This document shows positions 55,698 through 64,000 of a stretch of 64,000 nucleotides of DNA, piece by piece. Origin of the DNA: Siansivirga zeaxanthinifaciens CC-SAMT-1. Its GTDB lineage: Bacteria > Bacteroidota > Bacteroidia > Flavobacteriales > Flavobacteriaceae. The notes under the pieces were generated by a model that searched no databases, had not been told where the DNA came from, and saw only the letters and a program-made list of their open reading frames with translations. The stretch lies in NCBI RefSeq assembly GCF_000941055.1, contig NZ_CP007202.1:1050001-1114000 (forward strand). The letters are read 5' to 3'. The translations under genes were made by a program, and so were the position numbers. The stretch's first letter is position 1, and the number at the start of each line of letters is the position of its first letter.

Positions 55698-56303
55698 TTA
55701 TGATTGATTTGTATTTATAAATTTATTTAGTATTTCTAAACCCTGGTTTGTTACTATAGCTCTTAAATGATATTCCAGAAAGTTTTCCATGAGGTATTCA
55801 ATTGAAAAAGTGTCTAAAGGAAAAAATGTTTCATCTTTAATCCCTGTGATGCCATTAAAATACATTCTAGAAATAAATTCAATATCTATATTTGGTCTAA
55901 AAATGCCGCTTTCAATGCCTTTAACCAGACTGTTTTTTATAGAAACATGCATTTTTTCAAATTGTTTAATATGCAGTCGGCGGTGTATTTCTGGGTAATA
56001 TTTTTTTAATTGGTATTGAGGCGATGTTTTATCGTTTTTAACATACTTTATAACAAACATTTTAATGTCGTAAAGTTCTTCTATAGGGTTTACAGAGGTA
56101 TTGCAAATACAATCGATGCCGCCACAAACGGTTTCAAAAACTTCAAATGTAGCAGCTTCAACTAATTTAGTTTTATTTTTAAAATGTACGTAAATGGTTT
56201 TTTTCGATATGCCCAACTCGTTGGCAATATCGTCCATGGTAACACTTTTAAACCCTAATGTTAAAAATAGGTCTGTTGCTTTATTTATTATTTGTTCTTT
56301 CAT
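55698..56303 (-). CDS. TetR/AcrR-family repressor of the RND operon
   Basis: This 201-residue regulator has the TetR helix-turn-helix (residues 5-50, ITMDDIANELGISKKTIYVHFKNK-type: SVTMDDIANELGISKKT) and a helical ligand domain. It is the first gene of the efflux operon and ends 2 bases before the TolC gene. An inverted repeat upstream overlaps its promoter, so it very probably represses itself and the pump together. The ligand domain carries several Cys residues (VCGGIDCICNTS, residues 66-77), which is unusual and could bind metal or react with electrophiles. Confidence 0.9.
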   Translation of the reverse strand: MKEQIINKATDLFLTLGFKSVTMDDIANELGISKKTIYVHFKNKTKLVEAATFEVFETVCGGIDCICNTSVNPIEELYDIKMFVIKYVKNDKTSPQYQLKKYYPEIHRRLHIKQFEKMHVSIKNSLVKGIESGIFRPNIDIEFISRMYFNGITGIKDETFFPLDTFSIEYLMENFLEYHLRAIVTNQGLEILNKFINTNQS

Positions 56304-56313
56304 AATTGAAAGG

Positions 56314-56355
56314 CAAATTTACATCAGGAAACTTTTAAAACCAAAAAAGTTTCCT
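56314..56355 (-). promoter_or_regulatory. RND-operon promoter with overlapping TetR operator
   Basis: A perfect inverted repeat AGGAAACTTTT-N8-AAAAGTTTCCT (56326-56336, 56345-56355) lies upstream of the TetR gene. On the minus strand the promoter TTTG (56342-56345), 20 bases, TAAATTTG (56314-56321) can be read, and the operator covers its -33 box and most of the spacer. Repressor binding would block RNA polymerase. Confidence 0.85.
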
Positions 56356-56427
56356 AAGTTTACAATTATTTAACATATTATTTAATATCTCTCTTTTTAG
56401 TGTCATTTATTAATTTATTTTTGTTTT

Positions 56428-57402
56428 ATGCTTACAATAGAAAAATACCAACAAGAGTTTGTAGCTTTTTTAGAGGCTTATAGCACTGTAAAAGAGCCAA
56501 AAAATTTATACGAGCCCATTCATTATATCCTGAATTTAGGAGGCAAACGCTTACGTCCGGTTTTAACATTAATGACTGCCGATATTTTTTCAGGCAGCTA
56601 TAATTTAGCTCTAAACGCCGCATTAAGTGTTGAGGTTTTTCATAATTTCTCATTGGTTCATGATGATATTATGGATGATGCCCCGCTGCGAAGAGGTCAC
56701 CAAACTGTTCATGAAAAATGGAACATTAACACCGGTATTTTATCTGGTGATGCCATGTTAATTATGGCCTATCAGCTATTTGAAAATTACGAACAAACCA
56801 CATTTCAGGCATTAGCTAAATTATTTAGTAAAACGGCTTTAGAGGTTTGCGAAGGCCAACAATACGACGTTGATTTTGAAACCAGAAACAACGTTACTAT
56901 TGCTGAGTATTTAAAAATGATTGAATATAAAACCGCCGTTCTTGTAGGCGCAGCCATGCAAATGGGAGCGATTGTTGCAAATGCATCCCAACAAGACCAA
57001 CAGGCTATTTATGCCTTTGGTAGAGACTTAGGAATCGCGTTTCAATTACAAGACGATTATTTAGATGCTTTTGGAGATCCTAAAACTTTTGGTAAACAAG
57101 TTGGTGGCGATATTATTGAAAACAAAAAATCCTATTTATATCTTAAAGCTTTAGAGTTTTCTTCTGAAGATGATGCTTTGAAGCTCACCAAATTGTTTAG
57201 TGACAAAACAAATAATATTGAAGCTAAAGTAGAAACCGTTAAGCAAATTTTTATCACATCTGGTTCGGCAGAGGCAACCAAAGAGGCTATTAAAAAGTAT
57301 ACAGATAGTGCTTTTGCTGTTTTAGAAAATTTAAATATTTCTGAAGCTAAAAAAGATTTACTAAAAGCCTTTGGAAATAGTTTAATGAACAGAACCGTAT
57401 AA
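56428..57402 (+). CDS. Polyprenyl diphosphate synthase (trans-type)
   Basis: This 324-residue enzyme condenses isopentenyl diphosphate with an allylic primer. The first Asp-rich motif is VHDDIMDDAPLRRG and the second QLQDDYLDAFGD; GGKRLRPVL is the IPP-binding stretch. Chain length is set by residues before the first motif (HNFSL, small to medium bulk), which cannot be translated to product by eye; farnesyl, geranylgeranyl or octaprenyl are possible, the last for menaquinone. It diverges from the TetR operon and shares one base with the next small gene (TAATG). Confidence 0.93.
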   Translation: MLTIEKYQQEFVAFLEAYSTVKEPKNLYEPIHYILNLGGKRLRPVLTLMTADIFSGSYNLALNAALSVEVFHNFSLVHDDIMDDAPLRRGHQTVHEKWNINTGILSGDAMLIMAYQLFENYEQTTFQALAKLFSKTALEVCEGQQYDVDFETRNNVTIAEYLKMIEYKTAVLVGAAMQMGAIVANASQQDQQAIYAFGRDLGIAFQLQDDYLDAFGDPKTFGKQVGGDIIENKKSYLYLKALEFSSEDDALKLTKLFSDKTNNIEAKVETVKQIFITSGSAEATKEAIKKYTDSAFAVLENLNISEAKKDLLKAFGNSLMNRTV

Positions 57403-57752
57403 TGCAGTTACCCGCAACATTTGATGATTTAATTCTAGAGGCAACAAATTCAAATTTGTATAAAAAGCTTATAGCTCAATTAAATAAAGATTTTCTTTTA
57501 GCCAATATCGATTTAGATTTTCATGAAGATATTTTGCCATCAAGTTTAAAATTTATGCTGCATGAAACGATTTACAAACTCATACAAGAGAAATTTTCAG
57601 ATTATTTGAATTTGCTTTACATTATAGATGTTTCAGAGAAGCAAGTAAAAATGTTAGATGGCACCGATGTGCTTAAACTATCGGAAGCCGTTTCCTTTTT
57701 AATTTTAAAGCGCGAGTGGCAAAAAGTTTGGTTAAAAAACAAGTACAAATAA
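57402..57752 (+). CDS. Small unknown protein coupled to the polyprenyl synthase
   Basis: This 116-residue soluble protein starts at the ATG overlapping the TAA of the synthase by one base, so it is translationally coupled. It is helical and acidic in the first half (FDDLILEATNSNLYKKLIAQL), with a hydrophobic middle (FSDYLNLLYIIDVSEKQV) and a basic end (KREWQKVWLKNKYK). I do not recognise the family. Tight coupling suggests a partner of isoprenoid synthesis, but nothing in the sequence shows this. Confidence 0.75.
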   Translation: MQLPATFDDLILEATNSNLYKKLIAQLNKDFLLANIDLDFHEDILPSSLKFMLHETIYKLIQEKFSDYLNLLYIIDVSEKQVKMLDGTDVLKLSEAVSFLILKREWQKVWLKNKYK

Positions 57753-57806
57753 TTAACTTTTCTTTTTAAAAATTTTCAAAAACATATATAAAAAAGCTTT
57801 GTTTCA

Positions 57807-59804
57807 TTAAAATAAATAAGACAAGTTTAGATAAAAATTTCTACCCTGTCTGGGAATATTATTCCAATCGGCAAAGGTTGAATAATAAGTGTCTAAAATA
57901 TTTTCGATGCCGTATTTTGCAATAATTTTATCTGTTTTTAAATAAAATACATTCCCTAAATTGATATTTAAACAAGCATAAGCTGGTGTTTCGTCTTCAC
58001 CGTAAAACCCACTGTATCTACTTTGGTTGCCGTTACCTTCTATTTGAATGGCTGCATTAAAATTGGGGTTTTTATAATTAATTTCTGCTACATAAGAGAA
58101 TGGTTTTATTAAAGGTAACGGTTTGTTATTGCTCCCATTTCCATAATTATAACCAATGCTTCCGTTTACCGAAAGCTTATTAGAAAGTTGATACGAACTG
58201 TTTAAATAAACATCAAAAATAGAAGCAGAATTTAGTTGATGGTAAACTTGTACACCATTGGCACCAATAGTCATGGGACTTAACGTGCTGTCAATGTTTC
58301 CAATAATGTAATCTAAAATATAAAAATAGGAAGCTTCTAAACCTATATGAAATTTATGGTGGTGGTAATTCACTTTTGCATTAGTTTCCAGTGCTTTTTC
58401 GTTTTTTAAGGTTGGGTTTCCTATGTAATCGTAATTATCGAAACTATTAAACAAGAAAAAACCATAGCCCTCACTAACTGTTGGAGCTCTTTCGCCATAG
58501 CCTAAGCCAAACATAAAATCGAATGCATGGTTTTTTATTTTATAATTTGATGAAAAACTAGAAAGAAACCTGTTTTTCGAATCGCTTATTTCAGGATAAA
58601 AAATTTGAAGACTTTCTAAGCCTGTTTGTTTAGCTATTCTGTTTTTATGAAATCCAAAACGCAGAGTAGATGTTAATGTTTCGTTTGCATTAAACTTGAA
58701 AACATCTTTTACAAAAACACCTGTATATAATGTTCTAATATCTGGCCAGGTATACATAAACATAGCTGGTTGATTAGGGTCGTTTGGATACATGGTCATT
58801 TCGGCCAAAGATTTGTTGTAAAACCCATTAATGTTTAAATTAAGTTCGTGGTGGTTGTTTGTAATTTGTGCTTTCGAGTAAAATCCATACGTGTCACTCC
58901 AACCGGGCATATCCATTCGAATGGGAACATCAGGACGCTGTGAATCGTCCATAATATGAGTTATGCTGTTAAAATAAAGTTTGGTTTCTAAAGATTTTAT
59001 AAATGTTTCATTATTTAAATATTGATGTGATAAAGATGTGATAATACCTTCAGCTAAAGACACATCCATGGGTAAGGCTGGGTAACCAACGTTGGTTGCT
59101 TTGTCGTAAATTAGGGTAGCATTTAAAGACGCATTGTTGTTTAATTTATATCCACTTAAAACAGAAATATTAAACTTTTCAAATTGAGAATATAAAACCT
59201 CTTTATTGCCTCCAGCCTTGTAATTATCGGACTTTCTATAAATGGCATCGGTATTTATGTAGAATTTTTTTCCAGAATAGGTTAAATCGACTCCTGTGGT
59301 TTTATAGTTTCCGTTGGTTTCGTAACCCAGGTCTACGTTTGTTTTTAAACCTGTATTTAAAAATGTAGATTCTGGAAGTTGTAAATCGATACCGCCACCT
59401 ATACAATTGCCATTTTCACTGCCTTCCTGTCCCGAGTTTATATTAACTTTTTCTAAATTAGAAACATCAACATACGAGGTTACCGGATCCATTTTATCGG
59501 TACAAGCTCCAAAAATTTGCATCCCATCAATAGTAATTGTTAATCGATTACTATTCATATTATTAAGACCCGCTTCCCAGGCATAATTTCCGCGTTTAAT
59601 CATGGTGATTTTATTAGATTTTTCTAAAAAATCATCGATGCTAGATAATGCTTTTTCTTGTCGGTAATTGCTTAATTTATGTCGCGATATAACAATAACT
59701 TCATCTAAATGGGTTGTGTCTTTTTTGCTTTTAAGGTCTATTTCTTGAGCTTGACTAAAAGCGCAAATTAAAAAGCTAAGACAAAATTGTAAGTGCTTTT
59801 TCAT
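57807..59804 (-). CDS. TonB-dependent receptor, OprC/NosA-like (copper candidate)
   Basis: This 665-residue outer-membrane receptor has a signal peptide (ends near FSQAQ), a plug from about residue 30 to 165 and a 22-strand barrel ending with the aromatic NLSYLF. It lacks the N-terminal carboxypeptidase-like domain of SusC proteins. The plug contains FGACTDKMDPVTSY with Cys101 and Met105, and the barrel loop has THIMDD with His283 and Met285. P. aeruginosa OprC binds copper through C143/M147 and H323/M325 (as I recall), and both spacings match closely. Copper or another thiophilic metal is therefore the inferred substrate. Confidence 0.85.
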   Translation of the reverse strand: MKKHLQFCLSFLICAFSQAQEIDLKSKKDTTHLDEVIVISRHKLSNYRQEKALSSIDDFLEKSNKITMIKRGNYAWEAGLNNMNSNRLTITIDGMQIFGACTDKMDPVTSYVDVSNLEKVNINSGQEGSENGNCIGGGIDLQLPESTFLNTGLKTNVDLGYETNGNYKTTGVDLTYSGKKFYINTDAIYRKSDNYKAGGNKEVLYSQFEKFNISVLSGYKLNNNASLNATLIYDKATNVGYPALPMDVSLAEGIITSLSHQYLNNETFIKSLETKLYFNSITHIMDDSQRPDVPIRMDMPGWSDTYGFYSKAQITNNHHELNLNINGFYNKSLAEMTMYPNDPNQPAMFMYTWPDIRTLYTGVFVKDVFKFNANETLTSTLRFGFHKNRIAKQTGLESLQIFYPEISDSKNRFLSSFSSNYKIKNHAFDFMFGLGYGERAPTVSEGYGFFLFNSFDNYDYIGNPTLKNEKALETNAKVNYHHHKFHIGLEASYFYILDYIIGNIDSTLSPMTIGANGVQVYHQLNSASIFDVYLNSSYQLSNKLSVNGSIGYNYGNGSNNKPLPLIKPFSYVAEINYKNPNFNAAIQIEGNGNQSRYSGFYGEDETPAYACLNINLGNVFYLKTDKIIAKYGIENILDTYYSTFADWNNIPRQGRNFYLNLSYLF

Positions 59805-59867
59805 GAGTTATATATAAAGCAAACACATTGAAATTTTTCAATGTGCTTGCTTTGTTAATTATTATTT

Positions 59868-60713
59868 TTAAAACTCTAACTCTAAATACAGCGAACTCTG
59901 GGTGTTATCTGCAGTTACATCTTCGCCTTTTAACAATTCTTTTTCGGCATTAAATAGCTTCAAATTAAGAACCCAATACCCCGTCATGGTTAACGATAAA
60001 TCGCCATAGTACATTTGGTCTGCATTGTTAAAGGTTAAATTTTTATTGTTTGGAGAACTATGGTTTCCCATGCCCGGCATGCGAGGATCTAAATTAATTG
60101 TATAGTTTTCTACAACAGGAAACGACATCATGTTTTCCATTTTATATAAAGCGACTTTCATTTTATTCACAGCAATTTTAGGAGTTTTTGGCTCAACAAG
60201 CGCTAAAACATAACGGTTATTATCGCTACCCATAAAGCTGGTAACATGTTGTTTTTTATTTTGCATTACTATAATGGGTTCGGTTACAGAGAATGCCGAA
60301 TCGTTAATTGTGTAATTAATGGTTAACGACCAACCCGTACCATCCAGATTCGACATTTGATAAATAATAAAACCTTCGTAAAGTGTTTCTTTACCTACGA
60401 CTTTTGTAATGGCAGATTTAGGGCAAGAATGATTCATGGTAGGCATGCTCATTATTGGGGTCCATGAAATCGCGGCATTTTCGATGTATTGGTTTGTTGT
60501 TTTGTCTTTAATTCGAATATGAATTGCATTATATCCGGTTTTAAATTCACCAGGCGGGTTATATAATTCTACAATATGGGTGTCGTTAACTAAGTCTTGA
60601 ATTTTAATAAGACCTTCAGTTTCAATTTGAGTTAGGGTGTCGTCGTTATCTGTTGAGCAAGATGTTGCAAAAAGAATAATGAATAGAGCGGGTAAAAAAT
60701 ATTTTAGTGTCAT
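59868..60713 (-). CDS. Lipoprotein with duplicated YtkA/FixH-like domains and Met/His motifs
   Basis: This 281-residue protein begins MTLKYFLPALFIILFATSCS (lipobox Cys19); an upstream reading to 60785 is rejected. Two similar beta-sandwich halves are visible. The first contains SMPTMNHSCPKS and the second RMPGMGNHSSPNN, both variants of MPxMx(1-2)HSxP; the second half continues LTMTGYWVLNLKLF, typical of YtkA/FixH-like domains. Met/His clusters of this kind often bind copper in the periplasm. The gene lies 63 bases upstream of the receptor gene and is probably co-transcribed. A metal-chaperone role is inferred. Confidence 0.75.
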   Translation of the reverse strand: MTLKYFLPALFIILFATSCSTDNDDTLTQIETEGLIKIQDLVNDTHIVELYNPPGEFKTGYNAIHIRIKDKTTNQYIENAAISWTPIMSMPTMNHSCPKSAITKVVGKETLYEGFIIYQMSNLDGTGWSLTINYTINDSAFSVTEPIIVMQNKKQHVTSFMGSDNNRYVLALVEPKTPKIAVNKMKVALYKMENMMSFPVVENYTINLDPRMPGMGNHSSPNNKNLTFNNADQMYYGDLSLTMTGYWVLNLKLFNAEKELLKGEDVTADNTQSSLYLELEF

Positions 60714-60863
60714 CAATTTTGTTTTTTTAAATAGTATATAGCATGATTCCACACGATATAAAAGCGCGTACATAATTGAAATCATACGAAATGGTATAAA
60801 GCAAATAACACCTGTTCGGTTAAAAGTTTTGAAACCGAAAAAGCGTATAAAAATTTAAAAAAG

Positions 60864-61259
60864 TTAGATGAAAATAGGAGGAGGCGTATCTATTTCGAAA
60901 TACGTTTTAAGTATGCTTGGTGCATACGAACGCATCTCTCTTTTAATTACAAAGTTTGATGTATTGATAGCTTCTTCTGAAGTAATTTTATAAAGACAAA
61001 AAGCATCTAAGGCAAAGCGCTTTGTTTCTTGTACAGGTATGGTTGTATTCGATTCGGGAGCGTTTTCTTTTAAGGCCTTCATTAATTGACATTTCCCGTT
61101 ACAACCTTGTTGGTTTTCTCTTTGAATACAAAGGGTTTTTGCAATAAAATCTTGATTTATAATGAAATCACCAATAATAGTTAAGGTGTTTATATTGTGA
61201 GCAAACAATATAAATACGAGTATAAAGGCTGTTATTTTATTAGCAATAGCTGTAATCAT
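60864..61259 (-). CDS. Small membrane-anchored CxxxC protein of the copper-type cluster
   Basis: This 131-residue protein has one N-terminal hydrophobic helix (residues 8-25), then the motif CIQRENQQGCNGKCQLMKAL with Cys pairs near 43, 52 and 56, and a Thr/Pro-rich tail ending DTPPPIFI. I know the CNGKC-x-L pattern as common in small Bacteroidota proteins beside metal-type TonB receptors but cannot name a function. The C-terminus has a second Cys (FALDAFCLYK). It is first in the leftward trio, 150 bases upstream of the lipoprotein gene. Confidence 0.7.
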   Translation of the reverse strand: MITAIANKITAFILVFILFAHNINTLTIIGDFIINQDFIAKTLCIQRENQQGCNGKCQLMKALKENAPESNTTIPVQETKRFALDAFCLYKITSEEAINTSNFVIKREMRSYAPSILKTYFEIDTPPPIFI

Positions 61260-61403
61260 CGGGCCAAATTTACTACCTAATTTTGAATTATTTCATGATA
61301 TCCATCAGAAAAATTAAATAATAAAAATTGGAGCTTTATCGTATATTTTGATGATTTCAGTAAGAATAAAAACCCATTTTAAACAATAGATTTTTTCAGT
61401 TAA

Positions 61404-61916
61404 CTAAAAATAAAACCTTACAAAAGGTGCCCAGGCATTGGCATAAACACTTCTTTGGTTGTCGTACAAAATATCGTACCTAACACCCAGAGTTGCATTG
61501 CCGTTTCTGTAACCTAAACCCAGAAATAGAGCCGGAGACCAGTAATTGTCGTTGGCTAAATTTAACTGGTTATCGTAAGTTCTATTTACGTGTAGTTGTT
61601 CGTACTCGGCAGAAAGTTGTATGTTCATTATAGGGCTGTATAATCCAATAAGACTTCCACCTAAAATGGTCGATTTATAAAAATCTTTTTGCTTGTTTAA
61701 AGTACCGTTAAGTCCGGCACCTAAGGCAAGGGTATTGTTAAATTCATAAATAACACTTGGGGCCAATGTTCCGCTAAAAAAACCATCGCCAAAACTTAAG
61801 CCAATGCCACCACCAAATCTTACATGATTCCAAAATTCATTTTTAACTTGTTGCGCGTGAAAAAAGTTAAAAACTGATAAAAATAATAGTAAAAAGAAGG
61901 TTTTTATTTTATTCAT
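61404..61916 (-). CDS. Small outer-membrane beta-barrel protein
   Basis: This 170-residue protein has a signal peptide (ends FFHAQ) and about eight alternating amphipathic strands with aromatic girdles, ending AWAPFVRFYF, where the final Phe is typical of barrel insertion. It looks like an eight-stranded OmpW/OmpX-size barrel. Homologues next to sucA are, as I recall, sometimes labelled as a 2-oxoglutarate decarboxylase; the sequence gives no support for that. It is divergent from sucA, with 174 bases between the starts. Function unknown. Confidence 0.75.
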   Translation of the reverse strand: MNKIKTFFLLLFLSVFNFFHAQQVKNEFWNHVRFGGGIGLSFGDGFFSGTLAPSVIYEFNNTLALGAGLNGTLNKQKDFYKSTILGGSLIGLYSPIMNIQLSAEYEQLHVNRTYDNQLNLANDNYWSPALFLGLGYRNGNATLGVRYDILYDNQRSVYANAWAPFVRFYF

Positions 61917-62043
61917 TTCATGAAAATTAGAGTTCGTGATGTAAATATTTAAAAAATTAACATAAAAATTATATAATTGATTATTAGGCTTAAAATTAGG
62001 TTATAAATATATTAAAAGAAACATCTAATTTTAGAGAAAGTTG

Positions 62044-62051
62044 TATTTTTG
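62044..62051 (+). promoter_or_regulatory. -7 box TATTTTTG ahead of sucA
   Basis: TATTTTTG fits TAnnTTTG and lies 39 bases upstream of the sucA ATG, in the divergent spacer with the barrel gene. No clear TTTG stands at -33. Confidence 0.4.
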
Positions 62052-62090
62052 CTGCAAATTTGACTAAACGATAGTGAATTAAAAAATATA

Positions 62091-64000
62091 ATGGATAAAT
62101 TTTCCTTTTTAAACGCAGCGCATACAGCTTATTTTGCTGATTTATACGATCAATATTTACAAAACCCAGATTCTGTAGAACCAAGTTGGAGAGCCTTTTT
62201 TCAAGGTTACGATTTTGGTAGCGAAAACTATGGTTTTGAAGGTGAAATAGTAGAAGGAGTTTCGGCTCAAATGCCAGAATACCTTCAAAAAGAGTTTCAG
62301 GTTATTAAGTTAATTGATGGTTATAGAATGCGCGGGCATTTGTTTACAAAAACAAACCCTGTTAGAGATCGAAGAACTTACGAGCCAACTTTAGATATTG
62401 AAAATTTTGGTCTTTCCGCAAACGATTTAGATACCGTTTTTAACGCTGGCGAAATTTTAGGAATTGGAGCCAAACCACTTCGCGAAATTTTGGTGCATTT
62501 AAATAAAATATACTGTAGTTCTATTGGAGTAGAGTATATGTATCTTAGAAATCCAGAGGTTATTTCTTGGTGGCAAGGTAAATTAAACCACAACGATAAT
62601 CAGCCTAGTTTTTCGGCGACTAAGAAAAAATATATTCTTTCAAAATTAAACCAAGCGGTTACTTTCGAAAACTTTTTACAAACTAAATATGTTGGACAGA
62701 AACGTTTTTCTCTAGAAGGAGGCGAATCTTTAATTCCGGCTATTAGTAATGTGCTTTTCGTTGCTGCCGAAAAATACGATGTTAAAGAATGTGTTTTAGG
62801 TATGGCACACAGAGGACGTTTAAGTACGCTGGTAAATATATTTAGAAAACCAGTAAACGAACTTTTTAGCGAGTTTGATGGTAAAGATTTTGAAGATGCA
62901 GATATCGATGGTGATGTTAAATATCATTTAGGTTTAACCTTAGATAAAACCTATCAAAACGGTAAAAATATTAAGATGAATTTGGTTCCAAATCCATCGC
63001 ATTTAGAAACCGTAGCTTCTGTAGCCGAAGGTATTACAAGAGCTAAAATAGACACCGATTATAATGGCGACGACCAAAAAATTATACCAATTATAGTACA
63101 TGGAGATGCTGCCATTGCAGGTCAGGGTATAGTTTATGAAGTAGCCCAGATGAGTCAGTTAAATGGTTACAAAACAGGTGGAACGGTACATATTGTAGTT
63201 AACAACCAAATTGGGTTTACAACAAACTACTTAGATGCACGTTCAAGTACCTATTGTACCGATGTTGCTAAAGTAACTTTGTCGCCTGTATTACACGTAA
63301 ATGCCGACGATGCCGAGGCTGTAGTTCATGCAGTAGAGTTAGCATTAGAGTACAGAATGCGTTACAAAAAAGATGTTTACATCGATTTGTTAGGTTATAG
63401 AAAATATGGACATAATGAAGGTGACGAACCAAGGTTTACTCAGCCTAAACTTTATAAAGCCATAGCAAAACATAAAAATCCGTTTGAAATTTATTCAAGT
63501 AAATTAATTTCGGAAAAAACCATCGATAAAGATTACGTAGATGCTATTGTTGAAGAATTTAAATCAACACTAGAAGCAGAATACATAAAATCGAAAGAAG
63601 CAGATTCGTCTAAGGTAAGAGAGTTTATGCAAGAACGCTGGCAAGGATTTGAGCGTGAAGATTTAGAGGGTATGTTAAAGCCTGTAGATACATCGTATCC
63701 AAAAGAGAATTTAGAGAACATTTCTAAAGTGGTTTCAACAGTACCAAAAGACGTTAAATTTGTTAGAAAAGCAGAACGTATTTTAGAAGGTCGTGCAAAA
63801 ATGGTTTTCGAAACCGATACTCTAGATTGGGGTATGGCAGAAACATTGGCTTACGGTAGTTTACTAGAAGAAGGTTTTAATGTTAGAATTTCTGGACAAG
63901 ATGTAGAGCGCGGTACTTTTAGTCACAGACATGCTATTTTACGTGATGAAATATCAGAAGAACGTGTTAATCTTTTAAATTTAAATCCACATAACAAGGG
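62091..64000 (+). CDS. sucA: 2-oxoglutarate dehydrogenase E1 component, 3' end missing
   Basis: This is the first 636 residues of the thiamine-diphosphate E1 of the TCA-cycle 2-oxoglutarate dehydrogenase; the frame is open to the window edge. The ATG at 62091 gives MDKFSFLNAAHTAYFADLY, the E1 N-terminus that docks E2 (DPDSVEPSWRAFFQGY-like region: NPDSVEPSWRAFF). Further motifs are MAHRGRLSTLVN, NPSHLETVASVAEG, the ThDP motif HGDAAIAGQGIVYE..VNNQIGFTT and GYRKYGHNEGDEP. The E2 gene (sucB) would be expected just beyond the window. Confidence 0.97.
   Translation, partial: MDKFSFLNAAHTAYFADLYDQYLQNPDSVEPSWRAFFQGYDFGSENYGFEGEIVEGVSAQMPEYLQKEFQVIKLIDGYRMRGHLFTKTNPVRDRRTYEPTLDIENFGLSANDLDTVFNAGEILGIGAKPLREILVHLNKIYCSSIGVEYMYLRNPEVISWWQGKLNHNDNQPSFSATKKKYILSKLNQAVTFENFLQTKYVGQKRFSLEGGESLIPAISNVLFVAAEKYDVKECVLGMAHRGRLSTLVNIFRKPVNELFSEFDGKDFEDADIDGDVKYHLGLTLDKTYQNGKNIKMNLVPNPSHLETVASVAEGITRAKIDTDYNGDDQKIIPIIVHGDAAIAGQGIVYEVAQMSQLNGYKTGGTVHIVVNNQIGFTTNYLDARSSTYCTDVAKVTLSPVLHVNADDAEAVVHAVELALEYRMRYKKDVYIDLLGYRKYGHNEGDEPRFTQPKLYKAIAKHKNPFEIYSSKLISEKTIDKDYVDAIVEEFKSTLEAEYIKSKEADSSKVREFMQERWQGFEREDLEGMLKPVDTSYPKENLENISKVVSTVPKDVKFVRKAERILEGRAKMVFETDTLDWGMAETLAYGSLLEEGFNVRISGQDVERGTFSHRHAILRDEISEERVNLLNLNPHNK

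Noticed and set aside
61996..62184. 62-residue minus-strand ORF at the sucA start
   Set aside because: It overlaps the sucA N-terminus and promoter; the translation is basic and featureless.
1..64000. CRISPR arrays, rRNA operons, prophage genes, integrases
   Set aside because: No regularly spaced direct repeats, rRNA sequence, phage structural genes or tyrosine/serine recombinases were seen in the window.

Overview
The window is from a bacterium of the phylum Bacteroidota, most likely a marine Flavobacteriaceae; I cannot name the genus. The evidence is low GC, -7 promoter boxes of the form TAnnTTTG with almost no Shine-Dalgarno sites, Bacteroidota gene orders (pdxA-yceD-rpmF, fabH-accB-accC), TonB-linked outer-membrane proteins and many proteins close to flavobacterial families. 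Most of it is ordinary chromosome. One short accessory island lies near the middle. The first gene (prolyl oligopeptidase) and the last (sucA) run off the ends.

Layout. 1-5.1 kb: prolyl oligopeptidase, an orphan ABC ATPase, then a leftward trio (FAD oxidoreductase, mtgA, Gre-like factor). 5.3-10.3 kb: two leftward fatty-acid/ribosome operons (fabH-accB-accC and pdxA-yceD-rpmF), each with a clear terminator. 10.4-17.6 kb: ribE, a tiny proline-rich surface protein, tRNA(CAU), mce, rbfA with a LolC/E-type permease, dusB and an MG2/TonB-plug protein. 17.8-26.9 kb: lepA and the glycogen cluster glgA-glgC-glgB followed by a GH31 alpha-glucosidase. 27-34.5 kb: cation/proton antiporter divergent from a universal-stress protein plus SulP transporter, an MBL-fold hydrolase and a subtilisin-like lipoprotein. 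34.5-37.7 kb: the accessory island, made of an IS256-family element, a TPR protein whose stop codon lies in the IS end, a multi-arm inverted-repeat element and a yefM-yoeB toxin-antitoxin pair. 37.8-44 kb: dxs, tadA, a ClC channel and aspS.

44.2-49.6 kb is a LysR-controlled DAB-type inorganic-carbon locus: divergent LysR gene, two small genes I do not recognise, dabB and dabA with all four expected zinc-site residues. 49.6-56.3 kb is an RND efflux operon under a TetR repressor whose operator and promoter can be read directly. 56.4-57.8 kb holds a polyprenyl diphosphate synthase and a small unknown partner. 57.8-61.3 kb is a leftward set that looks like copper handling: a TonB receptor with the CxxxM and HxM residues of OprC, a lipoprotein with a duplicated Met/His motif, and a small CxxxC protein. 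A small outer-membrane barrel protein and the start of sucA close the window.

Most interesting for follow-up: the repeat-bounded island around 34.5-37.7 kb, the two unknown small genes in the dab locus, the copper-type trio, and two intergenic regions (about 5.1-5.3 and 13.8-14.1 kb) that appear to share one structured RNA or repeat architecture. All functional assignments come from reading motifs and family knowledge; no database search was run.
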